Positions 1 to 6,869 of a stretch of 64,000 nucleotides of DNA are shown here, piece after piece. The translations under genes and the position numbers were made by a program. Source of the DNA: Onthovicinus sp900555545 (GTDB taxonomy: Bacteria > Bacillota > Clostridia > Oscillospirales > Acutalibacteraceae); the NCBI GenBank assembly GCA_949296915.1, contig CASFPX010000006.1:88841-152840 (forward strand), written 5' to 3'. Each line of letters begins with the position of its first letter. Position 1 is the stretch's first letter. The notes under the pieces are model-generated. The model saw nothing but the letters and a program-made list of their open reading frames with translations, searched no databases and was not told where the DNA came from.

Positions 1-138
1 GGGCTGCTGGTAATTGGCAGCTGGAGCCTGCTGCTGGGTGGGCTGGGGATTGCCCGCCGGGGCCGTATTGTAATCCGCACCGCAGTAAGGGCACTTGCCA
101 TTTTCAAGCGGCGCACCGCATTTTATACATTTATCCAT
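1..138 (-). CDS. Zinc-ribbon protein, N-terminal fragment (cut by window edge)
   Basis: Only the first 46 codons are in the window; the gene runs off the left edge. The protein opens with two CxxC pairs (CIKCG and CPYCG, residues 4-20), the pattern of a short zinc ribbon, followed by a Gln/Pro/Ala-rich linker. Such N-terminal ribbons with low-complexity linkers usually precede a membrane domain (DUF805, TM2 or similar) in Clostridia, but that part is not visible, so no function can be given. The start is secure: GAGGAGG lies about 8 bases before the ATG at 138. Confidence 0.75.
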   Translation of the reverse strand, partial: MDKCIKCGAPLENGKCPYCGADYNTAPAGNPQPTQQQAPAANYQQP

Positions 139-279
139 CTCGAACTCCTCCTCATATACCAAAGTATACATAAAGAATATCATTTTTTACGGTAAAAAGC
201 AATAAGAATCCGTCTTTGGAACCGGTAATTTTCAAAAAAATGACAAGAAAGAATTCAGTCAATATCCCAAAAACGAATT

Positions 280-1350
280 TTAATGGTTACGATTGACAGT
301 ATTTTGCCCGAACAGCCACCTCACCCACGGCTCTTTTCGGTAAAAGCGGGTGTGCAGGTGGTGGCCATATCGGTCATAGCGGCTGTAACGCACATCTGCA
401 CCGAGATCTTGCAGCTGATTCACACAACCGTCATCCCCCGCGACACTTACGTTTGTGTCATCGGCGGCGTGGGCGATCCAGAGAGGGACATCCCTCATGC
501 GCGAAAAGTCGGGCAAGAGGGATGAGCTGTTTTCTTCTAATGCTACAGCGTTCAGATAAAACGCATATTCCATAAAAATTCCCATCACGGCAAGCCCGGC
601 GGCGATGCGGCGGGGGTGGCGGTACGCCATTTCCCATACCATTGAGCCTCCCAAGGAGGTACCGATGATATAGACGCGGTTCAGATCGATCGGCTCACGC
701 GCGGCCAGCCGCCGGATAAGCGCGTCCACGGCGTCAACATAGCGAACCATCCGGGGGAATTCGTCGTTCTGATTCAGACCGCAGGGGCACTGCGGGAGTA
801 GAATGTTGCATTTGTGCCCGTGCAGATATCGCGCTATGGTCAGATATTCAAGATACTGGAGAATGTTATCATTTCCCATAGCACCTGCACCATGGAAGTA
901 GACCACCACCGGCTGCTTTTCTCCGCCCGGCGCCCGGCGGAACCGGTAGGGGAAGATCACGCCGTTCTCCCGGTCAATATATTCGTAGGCTTTATACCGG
1001 GCTGCGGGGGTTTTCTGCGGACGGATCTCCGTCCGTGAGCAATTCTTCAGCCGAAAATTCAGTTTCCTTTTGCGAATAAATCGGCGGTATTCGCGGCGAT
1101 ACCAGGTGTTGAGCGAACGGGCAGCCTTTCCGAATTCCTCCATGCCGGACTCCGTCAGCCGGCAGAGCGCCCGGTCCTCCCGGTAGAACTGCGCCAGATT
1201 TTTCGGGGCGAATTTTGCGCGGATATCATCAAAATCTTTTTCCTGAAATTCAATCATCGCGATCCCCTCCGCCGCGGATCCTCTGATCATGTAGCGCGAA
1301 AGGGCGTTTAGGTCACAACTGCCCGCTGTCGCAATATCATAATACTTCAT
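280..1350 (-). CDS. Alpha/beta hydrolase, esterase-like
   Basis: A 356-residue protein with an alpha/beta hydrolase domain in its C-terminal two thirds. An oxyanion-hole segment VVVYFHGAGA, the nucleophile elbow GTSLGG, a likely acid in HAADDTN and a histidine in YGHHLH give a Ser-Asp-His triad. The order resembles the PHB-depolymerase/feruloyl-esterase (Esterase_PHB, prolyl-oligopeptidase-like) group. The first 100 residues are charged, Arg-rich and of unknown fold. No signal peptide is seen, so it is probably cytoplasmic. I chose the ATG at 1350 because GGGGGGATTTGAG precedes it; a longer frame to 1419 would begin within the terminator region of the upstream gene. The substrate cannot be read from sequence. 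Confidence 0.75.
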   Translation of the reverse strand: MKYYDIATAGSCDLNALSRYMIRGSAAEGIAMIEFQEKDFDDIRAKFAPKNLAQFYREDRALCRLTESGMEEFGKAARSLNTWYRREYRRFIRKRKLNFRLKNCSRTEIRPQKTPAARYKAYEYIDRENGVIFPYRFRRAPGGEKQPVVVYFHGAGAMGNDNILQYLEYLTIARYLHGHKCNILLPQCPCGLNQNDEFPRMVRYVDAVDALIRRLAAREPIDLNRVYIIGTSLGGSMVWEMAYRHPRRIAAGLAVMGIFMEYAFYLNAVALEENSSSLLPDFSRMRDVPLWIAHAADDTNVSVAGDDGCVNQLQDLGADVRYSRYDRYGHHLHTRFYRKEPWVRWLFGQNTVNRNH

Positions 1351-1420
1351 CTCAAATCCCCCCAACCGCATTCGAGAAATCTCTGCTCCAAGCTTACTGC
1401 GGATGGGGCGAAAAGTCAAT

Positions 1421-1453
1421 AAAAAAGCGCTCCCGGTGTGCGGGAACGCTTTA
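1421..1453 (-). terminator. Rho-independent terminator after trpB
   Basis: Minus strand: a hairpin with arms AAAGCGTTCCCG and CGGGAGCGCTTT, followed by TTTTTTA. It ends the T-box/trpB transcript before the esterase gene. Confidence 0.85.
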
Positions 1454-1470
1454 GAGAATTATCGGATGAA

Positions 1471-2856
1471 TCAGATCCCCTGATTCTGCGGGATATCCGG
1501 CAGGGAGTCAAAGCCCTTCTGGAGATCGGCGTCTGTGGGGATATAGTCACTCATGGAGCCGCTCAGATAGGATTCATAGGCCGTCATGTCAAAGTAGCCG
1601 GTGCCCGTCAGGCCGAAGAGAATGGTCTTGGTCTCGCCGCTCTCGCGGCACTTGACCGCCTCATCAATCGCGCCCTTGATGGCGTGGGCGGACTCCGGTG
1701 CGGGGAGGATCGTCTCCCGCTTGGCAAAGAGCACAGCCGCCTCAAACACCTTGGTCTGCTCGTAGGCGACGGCTTCCATGTACCCGTCGTGGTACAGCTT
1801 GGAGAGGATGGGGCTCATGCCGTGGTAGCGCAGGCCGCCTGCGTGGTTGGCCGCCGGGATGAACCCACAGCCAAGCGTATACATGCGCGCGAGCGGCGTG
1901 ACTTTGCCCGTATCGCAGAAATCATAGGCGTATTTTCCGCGGGTGAGGGAGGGGCAGGAGGCCGGTTCCACCGCCACGATACGCGGATTTTTCACGCCGC
2001 GCAGCTTGTCGGCCATGAATGGGGCGATCAGGCCGCCCAGGTTGGAGCCGCCGCCTGCGCATCCGACAACTACATCGGGATATTCGCCCAGCTGTTCCAT
2101 CGCGATCTTGCTCTCCAATCCGATGATGGACTGGTGCAGCAGTACCTGATTGAGCACGGAGCCGAGTACATACCGCTTGGTTCCACCGCTCTTGACGGCT
2201 GCCTCCACGGCCTCGGAGATCGCGCAGCCCAAGCTGCCGGACGTGCCGGGGTTCTCGGCCAGGATCTTTCGCCCCACCTCGGTCAGTTCGGAGGGGGAGG
2301 GGGCGATGGATGCATCGAATACGTTCATCACGGCCTTGCGGAAGGGCTTTTGCTCATAGGAGCACTTGACCATGAATACGTCGCAGCTCAGGCCGAAGTA
2401 GGAGCACGCCTCGCTGAGGGCCGTACCCCACTGGCCCGCTCCCGTCTCGGTCGTCACGCCGGCCAGGCCCTGCTTTTTGGCGTAATAGGCCTGCGCCACG
2501 GCGGAGTTGAGCTTGTGGGAGCCGGAGGTGTTGTTGCCCTCGAATTTATAGTAGATTTTGGCCGGTGTTTTCAAAGCCTTTTCCAGCTCATACGCACGGA
2601 TGAGCGGGGAGGGGCGGTACATTTTATAGACGTTCTGGATCTCCTCCGGGATATCGACATATTCTGTCGCTGCGTCCATCTCCTGATGGGCGAGTTCCTC
2701 ACAGAAGATCGGATACAGGTCCTGTTCGGTCATGGGCTGGAGTGTCCCGGGGTTGAGCATGGGGTCGGGCTGCTCCTTCATGGCGGCGCGCAGGTTGAAC
2801 CACTGCTGCGGCATCTGGTCCTCGGTTAAATACAGTCTGTGTGGAATTTTACTCAT
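1471..2856 (-). CDS. trpB: Tryptophan synthase beta chain-like protein TrpB2
   Basis: A PLP enzyme of about 461 residues that joins indole to L-serine to give tryptophan. It is longer than the approximately 400-residue TrpB1 and has the N-terminal extension of the TrpB2 class (TIGR01415). The PLP lysine is in GSHKLNS (about residue 115), the cofactor phosphate loop is GCAGGGSN, and TETGAGQWG holds the catalytic Glu. No trpA or other trp gene is adjacent, and TrpB2 proteins generally do not pair with TrpA, so a role in salvaging free indole (for example indole from other gut bacteria) is likely but inferred. The ATG at 2856 sits 9 bases from AAGGAG; an in-frame ATG at 2862 is too close. The gene is controlled by the T-box leader upstream. 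Confidence 0.9.
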   Translation of the reverse strand: MSKIPHRLYLTEDQMPQQWFNLRAAMKEQPDPMLNPGTLQPMTEQDLYPIFCEELAHQEMDAATEYVDIPEEIQNVYKMYRPSPLIRAYELEKALKTPAKIYYKFEGNNTSGSHKLNSAVAQAYYAKKQGLAGVTTETGAGQWGTALSEACSYFGLSCDVFMVKCSYEQKPFRKAVMNVFDASIAPSPSELTEVGRKILAENPGTSGSLGCAISEAVEAAVKSGGTKRYVLGSVLNQVLLHQSIIGLESKIAMEQLGEYPDVVVGCAGGGSNLGGLIAPFMADKLRGVKNPRIVAVEPASCPSLTRGKYAYDFCDTGKVTPLARMYTLGCGFIPAANHAGGLRYHGMSPILSKLYHDGYMEAVAYEQTKVFEAAVLFAKRETILPAPESAHAIKGAIDEAVKCRESGETKTILFGLTGTGYFDMTAYESYLSGSMSDYIPTDADLQKGFDSLPDIPQNQGI

Positions 2857-2910
2857 GTTCATACACTCCTTTTAATGATAATTCTTGGTTCGGGAACGGG
2901 GAGAAGGGTA

Positions 2911-3203
2911 TGAAAAAAGCCTTCGTCCCCAAAACGTACATTTCTGGGACAAAGGCGTTAGCTTCCTCTGCGGTACCACCCGGATTGGTATACCGATTGT
3001 TCGGCATACCCACTCACTTTCCCGCGTCCATCGGAACGCAGGCTCCCCTGATAACGGGCGGAGTCCCCGTCGCACTACTGAGGCCTAAGGCCCGTTCGTT
3101 CTGCCCTCGGAAGCCCATTCCCGGCGCCGCCGTCTGCCACGCTCCCACCATGCCGCAGCTCTCTGCGAGACTTTGATTCGCCGGTACTCTTCTTCTTCAT
3201 CAG
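2911..3203 (-). promoter_or_regulatory. T-box riboswitch, probably tryptophan specific
   Basis: Minus-strand leader of about 290 nt before trpB. Visible parts, 5' to 3': the Stem I AGAGAGCTG element near 3157-3166; a specifier loop reading GAA-TGG-G with the codon TGG (Trp) at 3115-3117; the T-box sequence GGTGGTACCGC at 2970-2980; and a terminator hairpin (GCCTTTGTCCC / GGGGACGAAGGC then TTTTTT) ending near 2912. Uncharged tRNA would stabilise the antiterminator and allow trpB transcription. One point does not fit ideally: the variable base after TGG in the T-box is T, which pairs with A73 and only wobbles with the G73 usual for tRNA-Trp. Confidence 0.9.
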
Positions 3204-3226
3204 TTTTGATTATTTAATTGATTACT

Positions 3227-3255
3227 ATAATAAAGTACGCAGAATAATTTGTCAA
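3227..3255 (-). promoter_or_regulatory. Sigma-A promoter of the T-box/trpB transcript
   Basis: On the minus strand the -35 TTGACA (3250-3255) and the -10 TATTAT (3227-3232) are 17 bases apart, placing the start of transcription just before Stem I of the T-box. Confidence 0.8.
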
Positions 3256-3269
3256 GCACTTTTTAAAAT

Positions 3270-3473
3270 TTATTCTGATCCTAAAATTTCCACATCCAAA
3301 AACACGCGGGAGCCGGTCGCGCAACGCTGTCCCTGATATTTTCCACGGTAGGGGTTCCGGGCCGGAACGTCCATCTGTGCAAAGACGAGCTGCCCCACGC
3401 GCCGCCCCGCGCACAATTCAGTGGCGCATCGGTTGGCGTTGAACAGCTCCAACGTGATCTCCCCCCAGAGCAA
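3270..3473 (-). pseudogene. 5'-truncated dCTP deaminase/dUTPase-family remnant
   Basis: An open frame of 67 codons matches only the C-terminal part of the dCTP deaminase family: GEITLELFN, then GRRVGQLVFAQMD, the YQGQR motif and the SRVFLDVE end. Full-length family members are about 170-190 residues, and the catalytic N-terminal two thirds are missing. The only start is a TTG at 3473 with no ribosome binding site, 15 bases after the MazG-like gene. It looks like the leftover 3' end of a dcd gene once in the same operon. A short functional protein cannot be excluded but is unlikely, because dCTP deaminases act as trimers through the missing part. Confidence 0.6.
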
Positions 3474-3488
3474 ATGTGTTTCAAAATT

Positions 3489-3797
3489 TTATTCCTTGTA
3501 TTCCAGAAATAGTCGCTTTTCAAATCCGCCGCGTTCGGCCCGCTTCTTTGAGCGCACGGCGTACAGTTCTTCAACGGAATGGCCGCGGGCTGTGCAGATC
3601 GCCTCCAAGACCTCCAAAATATCAGCCAGTTCCTCAAGTTCCTTGCTCTCCTGATACTCGGCCGTCTCCTCGGTGAGCTTTTTGTCCAGCTCGCGCAGAT
3701 AGTCTTCATCGTTCAGGATGGAGAAGTGCGCCTGCTCGCCATTTTGAGCCATGATGTCCGGGATACGGTCCCGGACGAGCTTTTTATAAACTTTCAT
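3489..3797 (-). CDS. MazG-like house-cleaning NTP pyrophosphatase
   Basis: A 102-residue all-alpha protein that begins KVYKKLVRDRIPDI, the signature of the phosphoribosyl-ATP pyrophosphohydrolase-like/COG4997 family. Acidic metal-binding motifs are visible as KLTEETAEY and EELADILEVLEA, the ExxE...ExxD pattern that binds magnesium in MazG-type enzymes. These proteins hydrolyse non-canonical nucleoside triphosphates to monophosphates. The start overlaps the end of the NUDIX gene by 14 bases, so the two are translated together. With the NUDIX and the dCTP deaminase remnant this makes a nucleotide-sanitation operon. Confidence 0.8.
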   Translation of the reverse strand: MKVYKKLVRDRIPDIMAQNGEQAHFSILNDEDYLRELDKKLTEETAEYQESKELEELADILEVLEAICTARGHSVEELYAVRSKKRAERGGFEKRLFLEYKE

Positions 3798-4221
3798 CGG
3801 AATAGACTCCTTTTGTTTCCAAAACCTTTTTGACTTTTTCTATCAGGTACGGTTGAATATCCGGGTAGGTCCACTCATCCGGCAACTGGTCAAACGGCCG
3901 TACCTCAGCAATTTCAAAGTCCGGCAACGTCCCCAGCTCGTCAATTTTGGCCCAATACAGCATCCCGTAGGTCTCTGTATCCGGGGTGGCGACAGAGTAG
4001 GCACATACCGGTTGCAGTCGGAAGTGAAGGGCGCCCGTCTCCTCCCAGAGCTCGCGCCGTGCAGCGGCGTCAATATCTTCGCCCGGCTCCCGATGACCGC
4101 CGGGGCACTCCCAAGTGTGTCGCTCCCGGTGCCGGACCAGGAGCCATTGATTCTGATATTGGGCGCAGATGACGGCAAACCGAAGCAGTGAATCATCTGC
4201 GTGTTCATGGAAACGAACCAT
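3784..4221 (-). CDS. NUDIX hydrolase
   Basis: A 145-residue protein with a complete Nudix box: G42, E48, R56-E57, E60-E61 and G63 fit Gx5Ex7REUxEExGU. NUDIX enzymes cleave nucleoside diphosphates linked to another group; the short length and the preceding strands (FAVICAQYQNQWLLVRH) resemble MutT-like 8-oxo-dGTP or related NTP hydrolases. The exact substrate is not readable. It lies 15 bases after a GNAT gene and overlaps the MazG-like gene, so it is the middle gene of an operon read from the promoter at 4715-4743. Confidence 0.85.
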   Translation of the reverse strand: MVRFHEHADDSLLRFAVICAQYQNQWLLVRHRERHTWECPGGHREPGEDIDAAARRELWEETGALHFRLQPVCAYSVATPDTETYGMLYWAKIDELGTLPDFEIAEVRPFDQLPDEWTYPDIQPYLIEKVKKVLETKGVYSDESL

Positions 4222-4235
4222 GCAGAGGCCCTCCT

Positions 4236-4682
4236 TTAAACTTTATTTTCCCACACGAGCAGCAGCTCGGATTCCCCGGTGGCGGCGTCAATCTGTTCCG
4301 CCGCACGGGTAAACCCCTCCCGGAGGTAGAAGCGCACGGCGCGGTCGTTCTTCCGGTAGACGTGCAGCTTTAGCAGCGGATGCAGCCGCTTCGCATGGTT
4401 GAGCAGGGCTTTTCCAATGCCATGTCCGCGGGATTGTTCGGCGACAAAGAGCCCGGCTATGTAGTTCCCCTCCGTGATCCCGATGAAGCCGTCGGTCACA
4501 CCTGGCGCACCGGATACGTACACCTCGGCCTGCGGAATCAGGCTGCGCACCAAATCAAGATTCTGTTCCCAGCGGGCGGGGGAAATAAAAGGATGGGCCT
4601 GGCGGTTGGCGTTCAGCCATAGTTCCATGACGGAATCCAGATCCTTAAGGCGGAAAGCACGCACGTGAATTGGATTGTCCAT
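4236..4682 (-). CDS. GNAT family N-acetyltransferase
   Basis: A 148-residue single-domain acetyltransferase. The acetyl-CoA pyrophosphate loop is visible as EQSRGHGIGKALL (Q/RxxGxG/A), preceded by strand IAGLFV and followed by the RFYLREGF motif B region, as in YjaB/RimI-like proteins. It transfers an acetyl group from acetyl-CoA to an unknown amine or protein N-terminus. First gene of the small operon with the NUDIX and MazG-like genes. Confidence 0.85.
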   Translation of the reverse strand: MDNPIHVRAFRLKDLDSVMELWLNANRQAHPFISPARWEQNLDLVRSLIPQAEVYVSGAPGVTDGFIGITEGNYIAGLFVAEQSRGHGIGKALLNHAKRLHPLLKLHVYRKNDRAVRFYLREGFTRAAEQIDAATGESELLLVWENKV

Positions 4683-4714
4683 TTTTTGTTCCCTTTCGCA
4701 CAGTAGATACGTCT

Positions 4715-4743
4715 ATTATAAACACTTGTTTTGGGAGGTACAA
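4715..4743 (-). promoter_or_regulatory. Promoter of the GNAT-NUDIX-MazG operon
   Basis: Minus strand: -35 TTGTAC (4738-4743) and -10 TATAAT (4715-4720) with a 17-base spacer, about 30 bases upstream of the GNAT start. Confidence 0.7.
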
Positions 4744-4744
4744 G

Positions 4745-4770
4745 AAAAACGCTCACAAGGGGAGCCTTTT
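4745..4770 (-). terminator. Weak terminator after the methyltransferase gene
   Basis: Minus-strand hairpin with GCTC/GAGC core and A/T outer pairs interrupted by a G-G mismatch, then TTTTT. It lies just upstream of the -35 of the next operon. Confidence 0.4.
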
Positions 4771-4788
4771 CGGGATGATCCATTGTTC

Positions 4789-5586
4789 CTATTTGATTCC
4801 GATCCGCATCCGGTAGCAGAAATCCATCTCAAATGTCTTTTCACCACAGATGCTGCGGATATCGCTCTCAAACTGAGCGAGTGCATCTGCAATCAGCGCG
4901 GGTTTACGCTTTAAAATATTTTGCAGACTGCCTTGGCTATGGCTCAAGGCAATCAGGCGGTCTGTATTGCCTGTCTCCCGGCTTAAAAACACCAGTTCCC
5001 GGCAGTATCGGAAATAGCCGCTGTTTTGAATATTGGACAAATGGCCGCTCTTTTCCCAGCGGACGTACTGATCGCACAGATCGGGATCCGTTTTCTCCAA
5101 CCGGCGTACCCGGTCGAACAGGGTACAGTAGGCCAGCTCTGCATGCCAGTCGCACACGGGTGGCCAGTCGCAGTCGACGGTGGCAAAAACGCCGCTGGGC
5201 TTCAGGATGCGGTTTACCTCGGCCAGCGTGAGTGCAGGATCCATCCAGTGAAAGGATTGCGAGCAGATTACAGCGTCGGCACACGCGTCCGGCAGACCGG
5301 TTTGATGGGCGTAGGATTGAATAAAGCAAAGCTGATCGTCCTCTTTTTGCCGGGCGACGGCCAGCATGTCCCCGCTCGGCTCCACTCCGATAACACGGCC
5401 GCAGTTCCCATGCCACGCCTGGGTGGAGAGCCCGGTGCCGCATCCAAGATCGACGGCAAGTTCTGGCTTCCGGCCAAGATAGCGGCAGATAATCTCTATG
5501 GGATCGTGCGGCATCTTGGGCCGCGCCTGATCGTATACGCCGGCAAAGCCGTAAAAGCGCGCCGCATTTTTGGACAGATCGTTCAT
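4789..5586 (-). CDS. Class I SAM-dependent methyltransferase
   Basis: A 265-residue protein of the UbiE/BioC-like (Methyltransf_11) fold. Motif I is AVDLGCGTGLST (SAM glycine loop), the acidic end of strand 2 is in VIGVEPSGDM, and motif post-II/III regions appear as DAVICSQSFHWM and LKPSGVFATVDCDW. The phrase SQSFHWMDP is typical of the yeast TMT1/bacterial trans-aconitate-like small-molecule methyltransferases. No membrane segment. It is followed by a weak terminator and preceded by the amidase gene on the same strand with a 78-base gap. The substrate is unknown. Confidence 0.85.
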   Translation of the reverse strand: MNDLSKNAARFYGFAGVYDQARPKMPHDPIEIICRYLGRKPELAVDLGCGTGLSTQAWHGNCGRVIGVEPSGDMLAVARQKEDDQLCFIQSYAHQTGLPDACADAVICSQSFHWMDPALTLAEVNRILKPSGVFATVDCDWPPVCDWHAELAYCTLFDRVRRLEKTDPDLCDQYVRWEKSGHLSNIQNSGYFRYCRELVFLSRETGNTDRLIALSHSQGSLQNILKRKPALIADALAQFESDIRSICGEKTFEMDFCYRMRIGIK

Positions 5587-5664
5587 GCAGTTCCTCCTCT
5601 GTATGGCGAGATGATATTCTAACTATATCACATACACATTGTATTCCGCAAATTGTTTTTTGAA

Positions 5665-6744
5665 TTAATGGGAGCGGCAAATAAAATCCGCTCGCCGCCT
5701 TAGGTCAAATTGGCGGATAACGCCATCGGTAGCCAGGTCGTTCAGATCGATATACTGGATGCGGCTGTTTTCATGTGTCATCCAATAGTAGCGCAGGGAT
5801 TCCGCGCACATCGCCGCGGTGTAAATTGTATAGTCAAAAGGCATTCCCCCTTGATCCAGTTGTGAGGCAGGGCCTTCTTCCGTCACGCGCACCATGCCGA
5901 GCGGGAATGCGGCGTTCTGCATCAGGTGGAACAGGTTCGTGATCCCCTGGGTTTCATCCTCGCCGCGCACAGCATGTTTTTTTAGTAAGGATAGCCGAAT
6001 AAAGCGGGAGGGGGAGCTCCAGTCTCCGGGCATCCCCTGAGCGCCGCTGCCGGAGAAGCACTGGGACAATTTTTCACTACCCAAATCAATTCCGTCATAA
6101 TCCAGATCGCGGATGCCGGCATAGTTGAGCAGATTCAGCCGGTGCCAGGGATAGCCGGGACTGTTGGTCATCACGCCGATGGTATTCCGGTAGATGGAGA
6201 GCCCGGTCTTGTCCGGCTCGATGATAATCATCTCCCCCGATCGGTCCATAAATGCCCAGTGCAGGGGAGGGACTGCACCGAACAGTTCGAGGGCGGTCAA
6301 AGTGACGTCCTCCTGAAGTGTCCGTATAACCTCTTCCACGCAGGCGCACTGGGCCAGTAGATGGTACACGGCCAGCGGCGGCTGGAGCGGTACGGTTGCG
6401 GGACGCGGGGACTGTTCATAATGTGCGAATTGCCGGTAATAGAGCTGGCCGCCCATTAGGCCTTGATCGTTGATCCCCTCATACAGGATGGGCGAGTCAG
6501 GCAAAATGGCCAATCCAGTTCCCGCTGCGGCGTGCACAGCGGTGTACTGGGGAACGGATGCCACGGCAGAGACGCAGGGGGTATAGGGTGTTCCGCTGGG
6601 AATATAACACACCTGCGTCTCCGCCGCCATGCGGTTGAAATCCATATTCCGGCCCCACAGATGCTTGCCATCTTTGGTGCCCCATCCGAGGGCGCTGCAC
6701 CCGGCATCCCATTCGGGGAAAGAATACTGCTTTGTTTGATCCAT
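5665..6744 (-). CDS. Choloylglycine hydrolase/penicillin V acylase-like Ntn amidase
   Basis: A 359-residue Ntn hydrolase of the linear-amide C-N hydrolase family (bile salt hydrolases, penicillin V acylases, acid ceramidase-like). The likely nucleophile is Cys16 in AGCSALGWGTKDG, followed by GRNMDFN with the conserved Asp; the family asparagine is in MTNSPGYPWHR. In bile salt hydrolases the Cys follows the initiator Met, but here 15 residues come first and must be removed to free the catalytic amino group. The start is firm: GGAGGAG lies 6-7 bases before the ATG, and no other Met lies before the Cys. Whether the substrate is a bile salt, an acyl-homoserine lactone or a penicillin-like amide cannot be told. 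Confidence 0.85.
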   Translation of the reverse strand: MDQTKQYSFPEWDAGCSALGWGTKDGKHLWGRNMDFNRMAAETQVCYIPSGTPYTPCVSAVASVPQYTAVHAAAGTGLAILPDSPILYEGINDQGLMGGQLYYRQFAHYEQSPRPATVPLQPPLAVYHLLAQCACVEEVIRTLQEDVTLTALELFGAVPPLHWAFMDRSGEMIIIEPDKTGLSIYRNTIGVMTNSPGYPWHRLNLLNYAGIRDLDYDGIDLGSEKLSQCFSGSGAQGMPGDWSSPSRFIRLSLLKKHAVRGEDETQGITNLFHLMQNAAFPLGMVRVTEEGPASQLDQGGMPFDYTIYTAAMCAESLRYYWMTHENSRIQYIDLNDLATDGVIRQFDLRRRADFICRSH

Positions 6745-6830
6745 AGGGGCTCCTCCTTAAATATGCTGATCCCTTATGATTTTTTCCCGCAAGGGAAAAA
6801 GTATGTAATTAATCGGTGCTATATATACAG

Positions 6831-6859
6831 AACCGCCGCAGTTCAAGGCTGCGGCGGTA
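6831..6859 (-). terminator. Terminator-like hairpin after the M28 peptidase gene
   Basis: Perfect stem ACCGCCGCAG/CTGCGGCGGT with a 7-base loop, downstream of the stop at 6870 on the minus strand. The U tract is poor (TTCTGTATAT). Confidence 0.6.
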
Positions 6860-6869
6860 AAAATGGGAT

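Noticed and set aside
1438..2829. Long plus-strand frame of 463 codons opposite trpB
   Set aside because: It is a mirror frame of a clear TrpB2 gene with no ribosome site and no known family.
6781..6800. TTTTTCCC/GGGAAAAA hairpin as a riboswitch before the amidase gene
   Set aside because: Too short and without a recognisable aptamer; may be only a small stem.
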